Below are positions 60,123 through 64,000 of a stretch of DNA of 64,000 nt, in pieces. Below the pieces are notes generated by a model. The model did not search any database, had not been told where the DNA came from, and saw nothing but the letters and a program-made list of their open reading frames with translations. The first letter of the stretch is position 1, and every line of letters starts with the position of its first letter. The DNA comes from JBBIGV01 sp037447335 (lineage in GTDB: Bacteria; Bacteroidota; Ignavibacteria; Ignavibacteriales; Ignavibacteriaceae). Made by a program: the position numbers and the translations under genes. Location of the stretch: assembly GCA_037447335.1 (NCBI GenBank), contig JBBIGV010000006.1:16966-80965 (forward strand). The letters are read 5' to 3'.

Positions 60123-61457
60123 TTACACTTTAACCTGAGAGCCGACGGGATGATGTTCATAAAATTTCTTTAACCTTAACTCAAGGTCAGGGAATTGACT
60201 GCGCTGAATGAGTGAAACGCATGCTCTTATTCCCTCTTCTCTTTCACTTCCGGTTATTACGAGCGATATTGCACTAACGCCGTAATAGAGTAAATCGTGA
60301 AGGAGGTTTTCCGCTGTCATACCCGGGTAAGAAACCGTAAAATAAAAACCGTCTGCTATCGGTTCGTTTTCATCCATATCATAGACGATCTTAAAACCGT
60401 TCTCTGTAAACATTTTTTTCATGATTTTTGCTTTTTCCGAATACTCTTTCAAAGATTCGATAAAGTTAAATGTGCCGTCATTAACTGCTTTCAGCATTGC
60501 AGCAAATGCATACTGTGCGGAGTGACATGTTCCTGCACTTAATGCATAAAGAGTTCCGAATACCATTGAATGCCCGAAAGAATCGGTTGCAAAATATCTT
60601 TTGAGATCGGGATATTTATTATGATAAAGTTCTTTTGAGATATACATAAATGCAATTCTTTGCCCGGCATAGCTAAAAGTTTTTGATGCAGAGATAAGCA
60701 GAATATAATTATGAGTATATCTCGCAACCGTCGGCTGAAAAGGAGGCTTGCCCGGTTGTGAAAGATCTTTACGAACATCCATTGCAAAGTATGCGAGGTC
60801 TTCAATAACGATCACATCATATTTATCAGCCAGCTCACCAATTATTTTAAGTTCTGTGTCGGTAAAACAAATCCATGACGGATTATTAGGATTTGAATAG
60901 ATGATTGATGAGATATCTCCCTTGCTTAAATATGACTCAAGTTTCTCCCTCAGCCTTTCGCCGCGGTAATTATAAACATCGAAAGTTTCCCATTGAAGTC
61001 CCATAACCCGAAGCTGTTGTTTGTTTACGGGGAAACCCGGATCAATAAATAAAGTTTTTTCCTTTCCAGCTTTCATCCTGTTCACAGTAAGCAGCGAAGC
61101 AAAGCAGCTTTGCATTGAACCGACAGTTGGAATGCAGTAGTCCGGTTCAGCATCAATATCAACAAATAATTTTATAAAACGAGCAGCCTCAGTTTTTAAA
61201 GATGGTATGCCCTGAATGTCGGGATAAATAGCCGGGATACCGCTGCGCAACGCTTCAATTTCTGCTTCCACACCGATTTGAGAAGGCGGCAAACCGGGAA
61301 TTCCCATTTCCATCCTGATGAATTTCTGTCCGGTTTCTTTTTCTATTCCGTCAATCAGCTTTTTTATTTCGCGGATGGATGCCTTGCTTATACTGCTGAG
61401 ATTACTTTCAGATATCTTGCGGGATACTACTTCGTAATTGATTGGAGTGTCTTTCAT
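60123..61457 (-). CDS. PLP-dependent aminotransferase class I/II
   Basis: The 444-aa enzyme has SNPNNPSW near 205, VIEDLAYFAMD and the Schiff-base Lys in ISASKTFSYAGQRIAFMY near 255-262. The N-terminal part (about 1-45) is longer than in AlaA-type proteins and the sequence is only distantly related to the one at 45576. Substrate unknown. It stands between the M6 protease gene and the PTS IIA gene. Confidence 0.88.
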   Translation of the reverse strand: MKDTPINYEVVSRKISESNLSSISKASIREIKKLIDGIEKETGQKFIRMEMGIPGLPPSQIGVEAEIEALRSGIPAIYPDIQGIPSLKTEAARFIKLFVDIDAEPDYCIPTVGSMQSCFASLLTVNRMKAGKEKTLFIDPGFPVNKQQLRVMGLQWETFDVYNYRGERLREKLESYLSKGDISSIIYSNPNNPSWICFTDTELKIIGELADKYDVIVIEDLAYFAMDVRKDLSQPGKPPFQPTVARYTHNYILLISASKTFSYAGQRIAFMYISKELYHNKYPDLKRYFATDSFGHSMVFGTLYALSAGTCHSAQYAFAAMLKAVNDGTFNFIESLKEYSEKAKIMKKMFTENGFKIVYDMDENEPIADGFYFTVSYPGMTAENLLHDLLYYGVSAISLVITGSEREEGIRACVSLIQRSQFPDLELRLKKFYEHHPVGSQVKV

Positions 61458-61750
61458 ATGATGACCTTTTTAATATACTATAATAATTTCTGAGGATGGA
61501 AAATCCAATCCTCCCCTTTTAATTACTTGTGCAAAAATAACTATTATTTATCATTAAAGGGATGGGAAAAGGGCAGGAAATTTTGATATTGAACTCTGAT
61601 GTGATGTTTTTAATGTTAAAAGAAAACCCTGCGCAAAGATAGTTCTGCCGCGAATGCGCGAATGATTTTTTTATAAATATTGGCGGATTAGCGGCGGGAA
61701 GAGTTTTACAAGGCGCCGGTTTATTAACCAGCGCCCCCGAAGTTCTGTCA
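61458..61750 (-). other. 293-nt intergenic region
   Basis: Two imperfect inverted repeats are visible: GAGGATGGA/TCC-A-ATCCTC at 61492-61513 and GGCGC-CGG/CC-A-GCGCC at about 61711-61736. The latter follows the M6 gene stop by about 15 nt but has only TTGTAAAA behind it on the coding strand, so it is a weak terminator candidate. A TATATT hexamer lies 11-20 nt before the aminotransferase start without a good -35. No gene seen. Confidence 0.45.
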
Positions 61751-64000
61751 TTACTTCATTAACAGCATTCGCTTGGTATCCGTAAAAAGAATTCTGTCAT
61801 TGTTTGCAGCAGTTAATCTGTAAATGGAAACTCCGCTGCTTAATCCACCTGAGACGGATGAAGCATTGAAGTTTATCGAATAATGACCGGGTGTTTGCAT
61901 TTCACTTACCAGTGAAGCTACCTCACTGCCAAGTATATCATACACTTTTAGTGTAACGAATGCATCCTGTTTTACACTATAACTTATGTTAGCAGCCGGG
62001 TTAAAGGGATTTGGAAAGTTATCATTCAAGCTGTATTCAACTATCTTTGATTGGTTATCTTCCCCAGGGCTCATCTTTTCCCACCAATAATGACTACTTG
62101 TAACTGATGCATAATCTGATGGTACTGACTCTAGCAGCGAATTGTCCCTTGCGACTATCTTATAGTAATACACTGCACCAGGCACACCACCAGGCGGCGG
62201 CAGTGTAACAGAATAGTCAATATAGTTCTGATGACTAATAAAAGGATTGTGATTTACAATAGCAATTTGACTGTAATTATCATGCGGAAAAGGGGAACGT
62301 AAAACTCTGTACTGATAAATATCTGGTTCAAGATTGCTTTCCCAAATAATTTTTGGATGTAAATCCTGGGTTGCTACTATCTTTACATTTTGGGGCTTTG
62401 ACGGAGATAAAGATAACACATCATTGTAACCAGATTGATAAGAAAGTTCATATTCTCTTATATTTGGGTAATAATTTTTTATCTCAATACCCTTATAAAC
62501 GGTTGTACCTGATGCTAAACAAAGTTGAGGGTTACTCCAGGAAGAAAACACTCTTGTTCCATCGAATCTGAAGAAATCATCTCTATCACCCAGACGCGAG
62601 TCTTTATGATATCTTCTTCCATGATTCGGGGGACAATATGCACCACAACTTGCAGGTGTTAAACAATAGTAGTCATTATAAGTAACTGGTCCTACTGTTA
62701 AAACAATTCTATCCCTCTCATCAAATCCATGTATCCTGGATGTAGAAAACTTTGCCAGAACATCATCCGTTCTATTTTGTGGTGTATTTGCCCCTTTTGA
62801 TAAATGAAAATTCCATAGCCCATCAGCGCATTCGATATCCAGATTTGAATTTGTTGGTATATTATAATCTTCTTGCTCTATGTGAAATACTAATAATCCG
62901 TGATCAAATGTATGATTAAAGACATACTTTGTAAGAAATGGATTTGCGCCTGCATACGAGTTTGTATTTTGAAAATTTTCAATGATATATTATTCAGCAG
63001 TTATTGAGGGATTATTCGCATCCTGCCTTACAGGTATAATAAATGCTTTATGTTTTTTATGAGTATCCTGAAGAAAGACGCTGCTTTGCGATGTATTAAG
63101 TACCGTTGGGTTTAACCACCCTGCTCTATATCTCTCATAAGCTGAATAGAAAGAATTTTCACTGGCATTACTTAGCATAAGCGCGAAGAAAGATACGTTG
63201 CCGATATTAATTTGATTTCCATACACTTCTCTGCCATCGAGATGACCAGTAACTCTACCTCCACTAAATAAATAATGTGTAAATTCATGAACAGGGACTG
63301 TAATTGTGGATGGTTTATCACCAACTTTTCTGTAACCGTACTGTTGTGAACCATACCCATTAAAGCGTTTACCATCTAATAGGAAGTTTGAAGGTATCTC
63401 GTATGTCTTACTCCCTGACCATCTTCCGCGTTCATTCCTATAAAAGAACATAACAAAATCAATATTTCCATCTCCAACACCTGGAAGATATTCATGACTA
63501 TAATATTGTCCGTTCTTCATAAATCTCCAGTTGTCGTAATTTCTATAATCAACCTGCTGTTGATTTTTTAATTTTGTTAACACATGACTATTGATTAATA
63601 TATAATTATTATTATAAAAGCTTGAATCCTCATCAGTTGTAACATAATAAACATCACCAATCAGCTTAAGTATGCCAAGATTACCCTGACCGTCACCACC
63701 AGATGCCCTATCCATAAAGTTACTTATATTTCCAGACGTGTAAATGTTATTAAACGGGACTTGAGCATCAACTATATTTGCTGCCCAGGAAGGTAATACT
63801 TCATAATTGGGCCATGTTGCAGTATTTATTTGATCATTTGGAAACCTGACAAATATTACAAGAACACGGAGTATTCCTTGATTTGTGATTTCTCTACCGC
63901 CGACAGGTATGCCCGTAACTCCTAAAAAACTTTCTATATTAGGGGGCATTACGCCTGACACTGATTCAACTTCTCCACAAATTAAATCATCAGATTGTCC
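61751..64000 (-). pseudogene. M6-like secreted metalloprotease with T9SS sorting domain, interrupted by in-frame TAA (partial at its 5' end)
   Basis: One reading frame runs from the window edge to the stop at 61751 (750 codons) with a single internal TAA at 62992-62990. Before it lie the protease domain with H225-E-F-T-H229 (counted from the GTG at 63961) and YERYRAGWLNP, typical of M6/immune-inhibitor-A peptidases. After it the frame goes on with YIIENFQN, the usual next strand of this fold, a Cys-rich part (CLTPASCGAYCPP), a fibronectin-like domain and the sorting domain (NFPNPFNPAANI ... TKRMLLMK). The TAA stands where relatives have an aromatic residue, so TAT or TAC to TAA would explain it. 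As read, the product would lack its sorting signal. Confidence 0.75.

Noticed and set aside
62552..62989. Two separate genes (protease and sorting-domain protein) divided by a gap or a frameshift
   Set aside because: The gap reads without stops in the same frame as both parts, so it is one gene with one stop codon and no shift.
53794..62992. Pyrrolysine, selenocysteine or a changed genetic code as reason for the in-frame stops
   Set aside because: One stop is TAG, the other TAA, and neither is the selenocysteine codon. Ordinary genes here end in TAA, TAG and TGA. No recoding genes are in the window. Separate point mutations or base errors are simpler.
1..64000. CRISPR arrays, insertion sequences, prophage genes, rRNA genes, oriC
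   Set aside because: No regularly spaced repeats, transposase or integrase motifs, phage genes, rRNA or DnaA-box clusters were seen.

Overview
This 64-kb window looks like a chromosomal segment of the Bacteroidota/Chlorobi group, most likely class Ignavibacteria. The base for that (inference): six large secreted proteins end in the type IX secretion (T9SS) C-terminal domain with the N-Y/F-PNPFNP signature typical of that lineage, the primary sigma factor is the short form without region 1.1, the DNA is AT-rich, and the ribosomal gene order is the bacterial standard. Every gene I can support (about 65 CDS and 5 tRNAs) lies on the minus strand, so transcription runs from high to low coordinates throughout.

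Layout in transcription order. (A) 64000-61751: an M6-like secreted metalloprotease, entering from the right edge and interrupted by an in-frame TAA. (B) 61457-55933: aminotransferase, PTS IIA-like protein, hisS, a small unknown protein, lgt and an rlmB-type rRNA methyltransferase. (C) 55839-48360: four T9SS cargo proteins (two beta-propeller-like with Asp-box motifs, two right-handed beta-helix); one has an in-frame TAG directly after its signal peptide. (D) 48188-38851: M16 peptidase, alanine-type aminotransferase, an isolated nuoGHI block, a LamG-like T9SS protein and a YifB/ComM ATPase. (E) 38693-7493: a tRNA Tyr-Gly-Thr / rpmG / tRNA-Trp cluster leading into secE-nusG-rplKAJL-rpoBC, then rpsL-rpsG-fusA-tuf, then the complete S10-spc-alpha cluster to rplQ, with a tRNA-Gln embedded between rpsE and rplR. 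A strong intrinsic terminator closes this 31-kb block. (F) 7436-1: engB, a membrane-anchored GAF-GAF-degenerate-GGDEF protein, then deoB, a 59-aa ORF, a PIN-like protein and two bacterial-microcompartment vertex proteins (EutN/CcmL), followed by rpoD, an NlpC/P60 lipoprotein and the start of a Zn/Cd-type P-ATPase.

The housekeeping core (E) is complete and conventional. The unusual parts are: the deoB/PIN/microcompartment-vertex string, whose genes overlap or nearly touch and run directly into rpoD; the two T9SS cargo genes carrying single in-frame stops inside otherwise intact frames; the tRNA inside the spc operon; and five well-formed promoters with TTG-type -35 boxes and a 17-bp spacer (four of them with TATATT as -10), unlike the TAnnTTTG element known from Bacteroides. 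The best candidate for an undescribed system is the deoB-ORF-PIN-BMC-P-BMC-P operon: it suggests (inference only) a link between nucleoside-derived pentose phosphate breakdown and a microcompartment whose other parts are encoded elsewhere.
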